Source: Bacillus hominis
GTDB taxonomy: Bacteria > Bacillota > Bacilli > Bacillales > Bacillaceae_G
DNA: 34,183 nucleotides
Reading direction: 5' to 3'
Assembly: GCF_018332515.1 (NCBI RefSeq)
Contig: NZ_BOQD01000044.1
Span: 1-34,183 of the forward strand
Below are positions 19,391 to 26,834 of this stretch, piece by piece; positions within the stretch are counted from its first letter, which is position 1; every line of letters starts with the position of its first letter. Made by a program: the position numbers and the translations under genes. A model generated the notes under the pieces. It was not told where the DNA came from. It saw nothing but the letters and a program-made list of their open reading frames with translations, and made no database searches.

Positions 19391-20023
19391 ATGGGGGAAG
19401 CACGTACTACGAAAGAAGAGATTGTACAATTATTGAAGGTAAAGGGTGAGCATACTGTAGCAGAATTAGCCGAAGCTTTAGAAATTACGGAAATGGCAAT
19501 TCGAAGGCATTTAAGTAATCTTGAGAAAGATGAGCTAATTTATTCAAAGATGTTAAGGCAGCATGTTGGACGACCAACATATTTGTATGGATTAAGTCAA
19601 AAGGGAGAAGATACATTCCCGAAAGAATATAAGCAGTTTGCTATTGAAATGCTAGATGATTTAGCTCGAATGGACGATGAAAAAGCACTTCGTTACGTTT
19701 TACAAGCGAGAACGAAACGAATGGAAGAGCAGTTGCAAAAGAAGATAAGTAATCAAAGTAATTTAGCGTATAAAGTACAGGAAATAGCTGCTATGCAAGA
19801 GAAAAATGGTTATATGGTTCAAATAAAGAGAGATGGGGAACGCTCTTTCATACTTGAAAAGCAAAACTGTCCGTTAAAGGAAATAGCGGAGAAATTCCCG
19901 CAAGTGTGTGAAGATGAAAAAGATATGTACAAGCGGTTATTTGCAGGTGCAAATGTGAAAGCGTTAACGAACATGTGCGTGGGCGATTGTAATTGTTCGT
20001 ACCAAATAAAAGAGAAAAAATGA
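19391..20023 (+). CDS. SufR-like transcription regulator with C-terminal cysteine cluster
   Basis: Protein of 210 residues. Residues 8-70 form a DeoR/ArsR-type winged helix (VAELAEALEITEMAIRRHLSNLE, HVGRPTYLYGLS). A coiled helix follows at 85-120. The C-terminal part has Cys160-x12-Cys173 and then Cys196, Cys200 and Cys202 in MCVGDCNCSY, very like the Fe-S-binding part of SufR, the repressor of suf genes in cyanobacteria and actinobacteria. I infer Fe-S or redox sensing. The suf operon lies about 14 kb away. Ribosome binding site AGAAGGGTG. The exact target is unknown. Confidence 0.78.
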   Translation: MGEARTTKEEIVQLLKVKGEHTVAELAEALEITEMAIRRHLSNLEKDELIYSKMLRQHVGRPTYLYGLSQKGEDTFPKEYKQFAIEMLDDLARMDDEKALRYVLQARTKRMEEQLQKKISNQSNLAYKVQEIAAMQEKNGYMVQIKRDGERSFILEKQNCPLKEIAEKFPQVCEDEKDMYKRLFAGANVKALTNMCVGDCNCSYQIKEKK

Positions 20024-20033
20024 ACGTTATGGG

Positions 20034-20058
20034 ACGCTTTAAGGTAAAGCGTTTTTTT
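20034..20058 (+). terminator. Terminator after the SufR-like gene
   Basis: Stem ACGCTTTA, loop AGG, TAAAGCGT then a run of seven T. Confidence 0.85.
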
Positions 20059-20131
20059 CTTTTGAAAAAGGGGTTAATATAAGAGTGGTATGATAGGTGA
20101 GAACGTTAACATAGAAGGAGAGACATAATCG

Positions 20132-20896
20132 ATGTATAAAGGTTATTTAATTGACTTGGACGGTACGATGTATCGTGGTGAAGAGCAAATTGAAGAAGCA
20201 AGCGACTTCGTAAAAGCATTAGGAGAGCGCGGCATTCCGTATTTATTCGTTACGAATAACTCAACTCGTAAACCAGAACAAGTTGCAGAAAAACTTGTTC
20301 GTTTCGATATTCCAGCGAAAGCGGAGCAAGTATTCACAACGAGTATGGCTACAGCGAACTTTATTTATGAGCGTAAACAAGATGCAACTGTATACATGAT
20401 TGGTGAAGAAGGCTTACACGATGCACTTGTGGAAAAAGGATTTGAACTTGTGGATGAAAACCCTGATTTCGTCGTTGTTGGTTTAGATCGCGACATCACA
20501 TATGAAAAATTAGCAAAAGCGTGTCTTGCTGTGCGTAACGGTGCGACGTTTATTTCAACAAATGGGGATATTGCCATTCCGACTGAGCGCGGATTATTAC
20601 CAGGTAACGGTTCATTAACATCAGTTGTTACAGTATCAACAGGTGTGGAGCCAATCTTTATCGGAAAACCAGAATCAATCATTATGGAACAAGCGTTAAA
20701 AGTGCTTGGCATAGGAAAAGATGAGGCATTAATGGTTGGGGATAACTACGATACGGATATTTTAGCGGGAGTAAATGCTGGCATGCATACTCTTCTTGTC
20801 CACACGGGAGTAACAACTGTGGAGAAGTTAACAGAATATGAAGTACAACCGACGCAAGTTGTGCATAACTTGACGGAGTGGATTGAGAAGATGTAA
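20132..20896 (+). CDS. yutF: YutF, HAD-superfamily (NagD-like) phosphatase
   Basis: Protein of 254 residues of HAD subfamily IIA. Motif I is DLDGT (residues 8-12), motif II is FVTNNSTR, the motif III lysine lies in IGKPES, and motif IV is MVGDNYDTDI. The cap domain is of the NagD type. Relatives dephosphorylate small phosphorylated metabolites; the physiological substrate is uncertain. The ATG at 20132 follows AGAAGGAGAG. Confidence 0.9.
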   Translation: MYKGYLIDLDGTMYRGEEQIEEASDFVKALGERGIPYLFVTNNSTRKPEQVAEKLVRFDIPAKAEQVFTTSMATANFIYERKQDATVYMIGEEGLHDALVEKGFELVDENPDFVVVGLDRDITYEKLAKACLAVRNGATFISTNGDIAIPTERGLLPGNGSLTSVVTVSTGVEPIFIGKPESIIMEQALKVLGIGKDEALMVGDNYDTDILAGVNAGMHTLLVHTGVTTVEKLTEYEVQPTQVVHNLTEWIEKM

Positions 20897-20903
20897 TGAA
20901 AGG

Positions 20904-20934
20904 CAGGTAACCGGGAAAGGTTGCCTGTTTTTTT
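20904..20934 (+). terminator. Terminator after yutF
   Basis: Stem CAGGTAACC with GGTTGCCTG (one G-U pair), loop GGGAAA, then seven T. Confidence 0.8.
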
Positions 20935-20967
20935 ATTTCTAAAATAAAGACGTTAAAAATCACCTTT

Positions 20968-21054
20968 CTATACCCCGCTCATACAAAGTACAAAGAAGAC
21001 AAATAAAATGATGACAATACCAATGCCAAAGTTAAATACGAGAGTACTATCCAT
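20968..21054 (-). CDS. 28-residue single-pass membrane peptide
   Basis: ATG at 21054, six bases after the perfect Shine-Dalgarno AAGGAGGTT (21061-21069), stop TAG at 20968-20970. The product begins MDSTLVFNFGIGIVIILF and continues as one hydrophobic helix ending in LCMSGV. The strong ribosome binding site and membrane-helix composition support a real gene. It resembles the very short membrane peptides that Bacillus makes in sporulation or stress, but I cannot name it. Confidence 0.7.
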   Translation of the reverse strand: MDSTLVFNFGIGIVIILFVFFVLCMSGV

Positions 21055-21080
21055 ATATGTAACCTCCTTATTTGAAAGTA

Positions 21081-21108
21081 AAAAGCACTCTGGCTGGAGT
21101 GCTTTTTT
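21081..21108 (-). terminator. Hairpin upstream of the small membrane peptide gene
   Basis: Stem AAAAGCACTC, loop TGGCTG, GAGTGCTTTTTT. T runs follow on both strands. No gene is found immediately upstream of it on the minus strand. Confidence 0.6.
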
Positions 21109-21473
21109 ATTATCCGAATCTGTTGCAACGAACACCGCAACGTATAGAAAGGGAATAGTGCGTGTAAAGAGTTATATTACTTTATGTGTTTATTTTGTAA
21201 ATGAGCAGGTCCTGCTCCGGTATAGAAAAAAAGACACTCTTTCGAGTGTCTTTCATGATGACAAAATGTGCCAATTGCTTGAGTTTGATAAGACGTTAAT
21301 TTTCCGGTTAACAGTCTTTCTTAATCAAGAAGTGTAACAACAGCGATTCAAATAAATTTTAGCATTTTTTAAATGGATGTGCGTATGTAATTATGCATAT
21401 TACGATTAAAGGGAAACTGGATGTGAAAAATGAATGAGTACATATATAAAATATTTGATAAGGAGCGAGAGGG
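21109..21473. other. Gene-free stretch with two dyads
   Basis: About 365 bases without a supported gene; an open frame on the plus strand here is a shadow without a ribosome binding site. It contains a 15-base palindrome GAGCAGGTCCTGCTC (21203-21217) and a terminator-like hairpin, AAAGACACTC/GAGTGTCTTT with loop TTTC (21230-21253), whose T run is on the minus strand. The Shine-Dalgarno of the next gene is near 21463. Confidence 0.55.
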
Positions 21474-21953
21474 ATGGATGTACATAAGTTAACAGAAGAA
21501 GAAGCGATGGAGATAACTATGTGGACGTACGAGGAGCCGTATAATTTATATAGTTTCTCAGGAGGGGCTGAAGTAATAGAAGAGTTGCTGGACGGGACCT
21601 ATTATGGCTGTTGTAACGATAAGGGAGAATTCATCGGCTATTTTTGTTTTGGAGAAAATGCACAAGTTCCGGGCGGAAGAGATGCCAATTTATATAGGGG
21701 AGACGATGTAGTAGATATCGGACTTGGAATGAAGCCAGATTTAACTGGGAAAGGGATGGGGGAAATGTTTTTTCAAGCGGGAATAGCATTTGCTACTGAG
21801 GAATTGAATTCGAAAATGTTTCGACTGAGTGTAGCGACATTCAATAAGAGAGCGATTAGCTTATATAAAAACATTGGATTTCAAGTAGGACCTCTTTTTT
21901 TGAGCCGTGGAAGAGAGTTCATGCTTATGGAATATGAAAGGCCGTCAGTATGA
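21474..21953 (+). CDS. GNAT-family N-acetyltransferase
   Basis: Protein of 159 residues. Motif A reads VDIGLGMKPDLTGKGMGEMFF, with the Q/R-x-x-G-x-G variant TGKGMG, and motif B includes NKRAISLYKNIGF. RimI-like fold. Substrate unknown. The ATG at 21474 follows GGAGCGAGAGG. Its stop lies within a strong dyad shared with the convergent yutG. Confidence 0.85.
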   Translation: MDVHKLTEEEAMEITMWTYEEPYNLYSFSGGAEVIEELLDGTYYGCCNDKGEFIGYFCFGENAQVPGGRDANLYRGDDVVDIGLGMKPDLTGKGMGEMFFQAGIAFATEELNSKMFRLSVATFNKRAISLYKNIGFQVGPLFLSRGREFMLMEYERPSV

Positions 21954-21965
21954 AACTGACGGCCT
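21939..21965. terminator. Dyad between convergent GNAT gene and yutG
   Basis: Perfect 11-bp stem AGGCCGTCAGT and ACTGACGGCCT with a 5-base loop, overlapping the GNAT stop codon. T runs are weak on both strands. Confidence 0.6.
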
Positions 21966-21972
21966 AGACACG

Positions 21973-22464
21973 TTACTCTGAATGCTCAGCTCGGTGCGCT
22001 AAACGACTTGAAGCAGCGGCAGCGATCCCGCCAACGATATCATCAAGGAATGTGTGCACCTTTCCAGTTGATTTATCATTTAAGTATTCTAAAATGCCTG
22101 GTTTTAATTTATCAATATATCCAAAGTTCGTGAAACCGATAGAACCGTACACGTTAACGATAGAAAGTGCGATAACTTCATCGATTCCATATAGTCCTTC
22201 ATCGCGTTTTACGATATCTTGTAACGGTTGACTTAATAGTCCTTTTTCAGCAAGGACATCAAGTTCAATGCCTGTAATAAGTGCGTTTTGTACTTCTCGT
22301 TTTGATAGTACACGCTCAACGTTATAGCGACATTCTGACATCTCTAAATTTGAATGGTATTTCTTTTGAAGAAAATGAACAAGTTCAGCAATATCGTCAA
22401 TTGTTACACCGCGTTCTTTTAATAGTTGTAATGCTCTTTCTTGTAGTTGATTTGATTCTTTCAT
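21973..22464 (-). CDS. yutG: YutG, phosphatidylglycerophosphatase A-family protein
   Basis: Protein of 163 residues of the PgpA-related family; conserved parts are RGVTIDDIAELVHFLQ, GIELDVLAEKGLL, YGIDEVIALSIVNVYGSIGFTNFGY and TFLDDIVGGIAAAASSRL. The acidic FLDDIVGG motif is typical. Unlike Proteobacterial PgpA it lacks clear transmembrane helices. The ATG at 22464 is six bases after AAGGTG; a GTG three codons earlier lies inside that site. Confidence 0.82.
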   Translation of the reverse strand: MKESNQLQERALQLLKERGVTIDDIAELVHFLQKKYHSNLEMSECRYNVERVLSKREVQNALITGIELDVLAEKGLLSQPLQDIVKRDEGLYGIDEVIALSIVNVYGSIGFTNFGYIDKLKPGILEYLNDKSTGKVHTFLDDIVGGIAAAASSRLAHRAEHSE

Positions 22465-22584
22465 ATTTATCACCTTTTTTTCTTTTTAGTATTTGTATAC
22501 GTTTCGTTGCTTTATCATGTGCATAGGAATGAAAGGCGAGCACAAGCTCATATATATAAAGAAAAACCATAGGTGGCGACTACG

Positions 22585-23586
22585 ATGATTCAGCATATTT
22601 ATGAGCATTATCACATACATGTTAAAGAATTAATCCCTCTTGGCCCCTATAAAAGCTTTTGGATTCGCAATAAAATTTATGTACTTGTTCCAATTGGAGA
22701 AATGGAGGAAGAAGTACTTGTAGAGATGAAAAAGCTCAGTGATTATATGAACCAGCAAGGGGATATAACTGTTTCGACTTTCGTTCCGACTATACACGGC
22801 TACTATGTAAGTGAGATAGAAGAAAAAAATTATTGCTTATTAAAAGGTATGCGTATGTTAGAGCGACATGCTACATCATTAGGAAGCGAGCTTTCTATAT
22901 TCCATAAACGTGGTGCATTCTTTCCGGAAGAAGTTGAGCAATTAAGCCGCATTGGTGAATGGAAAGCATTATGGGAAAAAAGGCTCGACCAATTAGAAAG
23001 GTTTTGGCAATCGCAAGTGATGAACCATCCTTCAGACGTATTCGATCAATTGTTTATTGAATCCTTCCCGTATTACTTAGGAGTTGCAGAAAATGCAATT
23101 CAATATGTTGTCGATACAGAAATGGACGATACACCACAAATAACTGACGCAGCAACAATTTGCCAAGAACGATTTACACCTCTATTATGGCATCAAACGA
23201 AGCGCTTAAAACTTCCTTTTGATTGGGTATATGATCACCCAAGTAGGGACATAGCAGAATGTATTCGATATATGATGATAGAAAAAAAGAAAGACTGGGA
23301 GCAAACGGTAGTTCAATTTATTACAGATTATGAACGTAATTATTCGCTCTCTTCATTTGGTTGGCGCTTATTATTCGCAAGGCTCCTGTTCCCGCTTCAC
23401 TACTTTGAAACGGTTGAACGATATTATCAAACAGGAAATGAAGAACAAAAAAGCATATATAGGGCCCGTTTAGAAATCATTTTACACGATGTGAAGCGCA
23501 CTGAGCAATTTATGAAGCATTTTTACGAGTCATTTCGTTTACCAGTTGATAAGTTAGGCATTAGGCAATTAGATTGGCTATCTTAA
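22585..23586 (+). CDS. yutH: YutH, spore coat-associated protein (CotS/kinase-like fold)
   Basis: Protein of 333 residues with a fold related to aminoglycoside phosphotransferase/CotS-type kinases (LGSELSIFHKRGAFFPEEVEQ; LLWHQTKRLKLPFDWVYDHPSRDIAECIRY). The catalytic HxDxxxxN motif is not evident, consistent with a structural coat role. The ATG at 22585 is eight bases after AGGTGG; a GTG at 22573 lies inside that sequence. In B. subtilis the homoserine pathway genes follow in this block; here they are absent and yutI comes next. Confidence 0.85.
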   Translation: MIQHIYEHYHIHVKELIPLGPYKSFWIRNKIYVLVPIGEMEEEVLVEMKKLSDYMNQQGDITVSTFVPTIHGYYVSEIEEKNYCLLKGMRMLERHATSLGSELSIFHKRGAFFPEEVEQLSRIGEWKALWEKRLDQLERFWQSQVMNHPSDVFDQLFIESFPYYLGVAENAIQYVVDTEMDDTPQITDAATICQERFTPLLWHQTKRLKLPFDWVYDHPSRDIAECIRYMMIEKKKDWEQTVVQFITDYERNYSLSSFGWRLLFARLLFPLHYFETVERYYQTGNEEQKSIYRARLEIILHDVKRTEQFMKHFYESFRLPVDKLGIRQLDWLS

Positions 23587-23592
23587 AAGTAT

Positions 23593-23622
23593 AAAAAAGA
23601 GACCAATTGAGGTCTCTTTTTT
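23593..23622 (+). terminator. Terminator after yutH
   Basis: Stem AAAAGAGACC, loop AATTGA, GGTCTCTTTTTT. Confidence 0.85.
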
Positions 23623-23769
23623 ATACATAGAAGAAGCCTATATCTCACTGTATAAAAAATATCCCAAAGGTATGTACTATAATATGATAGCAAATGATGT
23701 CTTATAAAAGTTGGGACATTCGGTTAAAATATTACAATTTTGTGGAAATACACACGTTTTGTATGAAAT

Positions 23770-23985
23770 TTATACGCTGACTTTTGTATTTGAACATATA
23801 TTTATTATGACATAGTGTTTTTCGATCTTTTCATTTACCTTTTTTAATAATCCTTGGTGGATTTCTTTAAATAAAGGCTGATAGTTTGTATTCCATGTTG
23901 GAATAACTGGTGAAAGGCTTAATAAATATTCTTTCTTTTGTTCTAATTCTTGAATTGTAGAAGAGATATTTTTGATTTTTGGCAT
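23770..23985 (-). CDS. Small hypothetical protein
   Basis: Protein of 71 residues starting MPKIKNISSTIQELEQKKEY, with a helical N terminus, a SPVIPTWNTNYQPLF segment and a lysine-rich C-terminal half. The ATG at 23985 is preceded by GGGGGA. I do not recognise the family; it is not a Spo0E-type protein (no SQxLD motif). It stands alone between the yutH terminator and a gene-free stretch. Confidence 0.55.
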   Translation of the reverse strand: MPKIKNISSTIQELEQKKEYLLSLSPVIPTWNTNYQPLFKEIHQGLLKKVNEKIEKHYVIINICSNTKVSV

Positions 23986-24236
23986 GAGCTGTCCCCCTAT
24001 ACTTCCATTTCTGTGAACGATACACCATATAATTAATTATCGCATTTTTTAATAATAATTTCCAATTATGTTTTTGTGTGTTAAAAATGGTGAAATATAT
24101 ATTTCTTCGCTGTGGGAGGGAATTCCTTTTAGGAAAGGTGTTTTTTTGAGGAGAATTAGTAGTTTAGTTTTACATATACAGAAAAGAGACCAATATTGGC
24201 CTCTTTTCTTAGAAGTAGCTTTAAACGAGCCGCTTC
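23986..24236. other. Gene-free stretch before the second structured repeat
   Basis: AT-rich, with no supported gene; an open frame from 24068 runs into the repeat and has no ribosome binding site. A hairpin at 24182-24208 (AAAAGAGACC, AATATT, GGCCTCTTTT) resembles the yutH terminator. The partial start of another repeat unit is at 24218-24236. Confidence 0.5.
24182..24208. terminator. Terminator-like hairpin
   Basis: AAAAGAGACC, loop AATATT, GGCCTCTTTT with one mismatch and T-rich flanks on both strands. It could end minus-strand transcripts coming from yutI through the repeat. Confidence 0.55.
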
Positions 24237-24491
24237 CGCTTTTAGATATTATCTAGCTCCAGCGGCTAGAACAGTCGGACATTTCGCGCCCTCCTGTGAG
24301 GCAAAAAGCGCCTCTTCGTCAGGAGCTCCAATGACCTTCTGTTCTGAACGAGCCGCTTCTGCTTTTAATATTATCCAGCTCTGGTGGCTAGCTCTTCGTG
24401 TCTAAGAACCTTCCGCATAAGAAGGCAAAAAGCGCCTTTTATGCGAAAGAACCTTAGCCAATCAGAGCTGAACGAGCCACCGCCGCTTTTA
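24237..24491 (-). repeat. Structured intergenic repeat, two units (copy 2)
   Basis: Read on the minus strand, unit A (about 24491-24371) directly follows the yutI stop, then unit B (24370-24237). Unit A: outer stem GGTGGCT/AGCCACC, inner stem AGCTCT/AGAGCT, CTAAG/CTTAG, apical hairpin with loop GCTTTTT. Unit B: AGCGGCT/AGCCGCT, AGAACAG/CTGTTCT, CTCCTG/CAGGAG, apical GAGGC-GCTTTTT-GCCTC. Same unit order and same relation to the host gene as the copy after sufB. A truncated third unit start follows. Confidence 0.85.
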
Positions 24492-24493
24492 AT

Positions 24494-24730
24494 TTAAAAT
24501 ACTTGTTCTACTTCAATAACGCCTGGTACTTCTTCAAGTAGTGCGCGTTCGATACCAGCTTTTAGCGTGATTGTAGAACTTGGGCAGCTTCCGCATGCAC
24601 CCATAAGGCGTAGTTTTACGATACCTTCTTCAATATCTACTAATTCAACGTCACCGCCATCACGAAGTAAGAACGGACGTAATTTATCTAATACTTCTAG
24701 TACTTGTTCTTGCATATGTGGGTTTTCCAT
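24494..24730 (-). CDS. yutI: YutI, NifU C-terminal domain (Nfu-type) protein
   Basis: Fe-S cluster carrier of 78 residues consisting only of the NifU C-terminal domain. [20 protein letters not shown] and the cluster-binding motif GACGSCPSS (CxxC) are present. It likely receives clusters from SufBCD and passes them to client proteins. The ATG at 24730 follows AAAGGAG. The stop abuts the structured repeat. It is divergent from yuzD. Confidence 0.93.
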   Translation of the reverse strand: MENPHMQEQVLEVLDKLRPFLLRDGGDVELVDIEEGIVKLRLMGACGSCPSSTITLKAGIERALLEEVPGVIEVEQVF

Positions 24731-24936
24731 TTTTATCGACTCCTTTCATCAGTTTTATTATAATCAAGATAGAGGGGAAAATCTATTTTTTCTGTTCTTG
24801 TTTTATTGTCGAAATATTTTATCATGTTTACAACGTGTTTTTTCAGTATAGGGGTATGGAATAAGTTTGTAAAATGATGTGCTTATGTAGTAAGACATCT
24901 GAATATACTGTTAGAACAAGAAGTGGGGGAGAAGAA

Positions 24937-25245
24937 ATGGTTAATGTTCAAGTGTATGGGACGAAAGTAATTTGTGCGAGCTGCGTTGGAATGCCATCTT
25001 CAACAGAAACGTTTGAGTGGTTACAAGCGGCGATTGGTCGTAAATATGAAGGACAAGAAAATAAATTTCAGTTTGAGTATATTGATTTTCAAGAAGAACA
25101 AGAAGATGAAGATAAAAAAGCATTCGCAGAGCGAGTAGTGGAGGAAGATTTATTTTATCCAGTCGTTCTTGTGAATGGAGAAATTGTTGGAGAAGGAAAT
25201 CCTCGTTTGAAGGATGTTTACGAAGAAATCGAGAAATATTTATAA
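24937..25245 (+). CDS. yuzD: YuzD, DUF1462 thioredoxin-fold protein
   Basis: Protein of 102 residues with an N-terminal CASC motif (VICASCVGMPSS) and a thioredoxin-like layout with cis-proline in FYPVVLVNGEIVG. Annotated in B. subtilis as a possible disulfide oxidoreductase. The ATG at 24937 follows GGGGGAG; an in-frame ATG at 24874 has no ribosome binding site. It neighbours yutI, as in B. subtilis, where yutJ would come next. Confidence 0.88.
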   Translation: MVNVQVYGTKVICASCVGMPSSTETFEWLQAAIGRKYEGQENKFQFEYIDFQEEQEDEDKKAFAERVVEEDLFYPVVLVNGEIVGEGNPRLKDVYEEIEKYL

Positions 25246-25251
25246 ATCAGG

Positions 25252-25283
25252 AAGCCTTTGCGAATTTGCGAAGGCTTTTTTTA
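25252..25283 (+). terminator. Terminator after yuzD
   Basis: AAGCCTT paired with AAGGCTT around TGCGAATTTGCG, then a run of seven T. The next Shine-Dalgarno (GGAGGG, 25286) follows at once. Confidence 0.75.
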
Positions 25284-25297
25284 TTGGAGGGATAGAT

Positions 25298-26092
25298 GTG
25301 GAGAATGGAATAAAACATGCTTTACCAGGAGAAGTGAAACAGTTAATGGAGCAGTACATCGCAGAATTAAAAGAAATTTTTTCGGATGAAAAAATAGTCG
25401 GGGTATACATTTACGGATCAATCGCGCTAGGAGCATTTCATATAGAAACGAGCGATGTTGACTTTGTTACGGTAATAAGTGATTACGTGAATGAAGCTGA
25501 AAAACAGCAAATTATAGAACTGCATAAAAAACTTAGGAAAAGTACGTTAGGTAAAAGAATGGACGGTATGTATATTCCGCTTGCTGATTTAGGAAAATAC
25601 AATGATGAAATGGACGAGTATGTATATTGTGCAGAGGGGAAAGCGGATGTTGGTTATTGGGACATTAATGCAGTCACATGGTGGACTTTGAAAAATCAAG
25701 GTATTACAGTTACCGGGAAAGAAGTAGAAAATCTCCCGTTTCAAATACAATGGGACGATGTAGTAAATACAATGAAATACAACGTAGAACATTACTGGAG
25801 TGAAAAAGCGAAGCGTCCCTATTTATTTTTCATAGAAGAATGGGTAGAATCAGCTGTCGTTACAATGGGACGTATTTTATATACGCTAGAGAATAAAACA
25901 ATCGTCTCAAAAGATAGAGGATTGCAATATATGTTGGAGCTTTACTCTCATAAGTGGGAGCCTTTATTAAGAGAAGTAGAGCGAATGCGGCATAATCCAG
26001 GAGAAAAGCGAAAGCTCTCTAGTTGGAGACGGGCTGATATGACGAAGCGGTACTTGCTGTGTTTGATTGAGGAGTGCAGGGAGAAGTGGTAG
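25298..26092 (+). CDS. Aminoglycoside adenylyltransferase-like nucleotidyltransferase (DUF4111)
   Basis: Protein of 264 residues. The nucleotidyltransferase motif is YIYGSIALGAFHIETSDVDF (GS-x9-10-DxD), followed by an alpha-helical C-terminal DUF4111 domain (LSSWRRADMTKRYLLCLIEE), the layout of AadA/ANT(9) enzymes. Whether it acts on an antibiotic is not shown. The GTG start at 25298 is six bases after GGAGGG; the longer open frame upstream runs through the yuzD stop and terminator. An overlapping ATG at 25296 is out of frame. First gene of the accessory stretch. Confidence 0.8.
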   Translation: MENGIKHALPGEVKQLMEQYIAELKEIFSDEKIVGVYIYGSIALGAFHIETSDVDFVTVISDYVNEAEKQQIIELHKKLRKSTLGKRMDGMYIPLADLGKYNDEMDEYVYCAEGKADVGYWDINAVTWWTLKNQGITVTGKEVENLPFQIQWDDVVNTMKYNVEHYWSEKAKRPYLFFIEEWVESAVVTMGRILYTLENKTIVSKDRGLQYMLELYSHKWEPLLREVERMRHNPGEKRKLSSWRRADMTKRYLLCLIEECREKW

Positions 26093-26098
26093 GTGAAT

Positions 26099-26139
26099 AG
26101 TAAAAGCATCCTTTATACGAAGGGTGCTTTTACTATTTT
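26099..26139 (+). terminator. Terminator after the nucleotidyltransferase gene
   Basis: A 15-bp stem AGTAAAAGCATCCTT with AAGGGTGCTTTTACT (one G-U pair), loop TATACG, then ATTTTT. Confidence 0.85.
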
Positions 26140-26216
26140 TAGATAATGAAAAAGAACTTTACAAGGAATGAGAAGTCGAAAGATAATATAAAAAAATATG
26201 TACGCGGGGGAAGAGA

Positions 26217-26357
26217 ATGAGTAAATATAAATTTCATATAAGTAAAGAACAGCTATGGAAAGGGTGCATTTTTAATTCGATTGAGAGTGCAATTAGTGTG
26301 GCGCATTATCCAGATTTTTCACATGAAAGTTCATGGGATGGCTTTAACGATGGATAG
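26217..26357 (+). pseudogene. N-terminal remnant of an unidentified gene
   Basis: Open frame of 46 codons with a good ribosome binding site (CGGGGGAAG): MSKYKFHISKEQLWKGCIFN, continuing to FSHESSWDGFNDG and TAG. The composition is protein-like and ends abruptly, as if the 5' part of a longer gene were joined to unrelated DNA. The stop lies inside a 12-bp inverted repeat, TTTCACATGAAA (26317-26328) and TTTCATGTGAAA (26358-26369). It converges with, and overlaps by 14 bases, the reconstructed end of the DUF4304 gene. The context suggests an immunity-type protein, but this is a guess. Confidence 0.55.
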
Positions 26358-26808
26358 TTTCATGTGAAACATTATGCAATAGACGGTTCTTTTTAATGTT
26401 TATAGGATCTATTCTCGTTTGTAGAATGCAATCGAATATTGAGCTGTTTTCTTTTATCCCGCATTAACGGGCAGTAAGGCTTCTACCTCAAAATTCGGCA
26501 AATGCGAGGGAGTTAGGTGAGAGACCAACTGCCCGTAAAAGCCCGATTGGTTCAACTAATAATCAGTGGGGAATGGACAAAAGCCTCCACTGATTAAAGT
26601 TTCACTTTATGTGTAATTCGCCCGTTATAAGCTGCGGGAGACCGATTGGATGAATTCTGATATTTATATAGAAATCGTCTCCATACTGGCTATTTTGTAT
26701 ATTGATAAGCTTATAAAATCCATTATCAGCTTTGAAAAATGTATGTCTTTTTTTCTTAAATCCAAGTGGTTTTAAAGCAGTGTGTAAATTGATAATGAAA
26801 TCTTGCAC
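26344..26808 (-). pseudogene. DUF4304 gene interrupted by bcr1
   Basis: GTG start at 26808 (nine bases after AAGGAG) and 68 intact codons ending GELHIK, where the frame stops inside bcr1 at 26602. Residues LHTALKPLGFKKKRHTFF and YKLINIQNSQYGDDFYINI are typical of DUF4304. Removing bcr1 with one TTTAT copy joins GELHIK to ENSSIFDCILQTRIDPINIK in frame; the rebuilt product is 103 residues and ends at 26344. DUF4304 proteins are usually longer, so the 3' end may also be lost. It lies 26 bases after the SUKH gene, same strand. Confidence 0.85.
26453..26610 (+). repeat. Full-length bcr1 element inside a gene
   Basis: TTTAT at 26453-26457 and again at 26606-26610 flank a 148-base element that starts CCCGCATTAACGGGCAGTAAG and ends GATTAAAGTTTCAC. 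It contains the inverted segment AATCAGTGG.../...CCACTGATT. Size, sequence and flanking TTTAT agree with the published bcr1 repeat of the B. cereus group. Confidence 0.9.
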
Positions 26809-26834
26809 TATTGCGTACTCCTTTAGAGAGAGGT

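Noticed and set aside
24068-24405. Open frames across the gene-free stretch and repeat
   Set aside because: No ribosome binding site, low-complexity or repeat-derived translation; the structured repeat explains the sequence.
5074-24491. CRISPR array for the repeated units
   Set aside because: Only two units per site, each over 100 bases with internal helices and no short repeat-spacer pattern.
18872-26092. YutE and the nucleotidyltransferase as a HepT/MntA toxin-antitoxin pair
   Set aside because: They are about 6 kb apart, and the nucleotidyltransferase is a 264-residue AadA/DUF4111 type rather than a small MntA.
26602-26808. A complete 68-residue gene
   Set aside because: The last codon and the stop are supplied by the bcr1 insertion; it is the 5' part of a longer DUF4304 frame.
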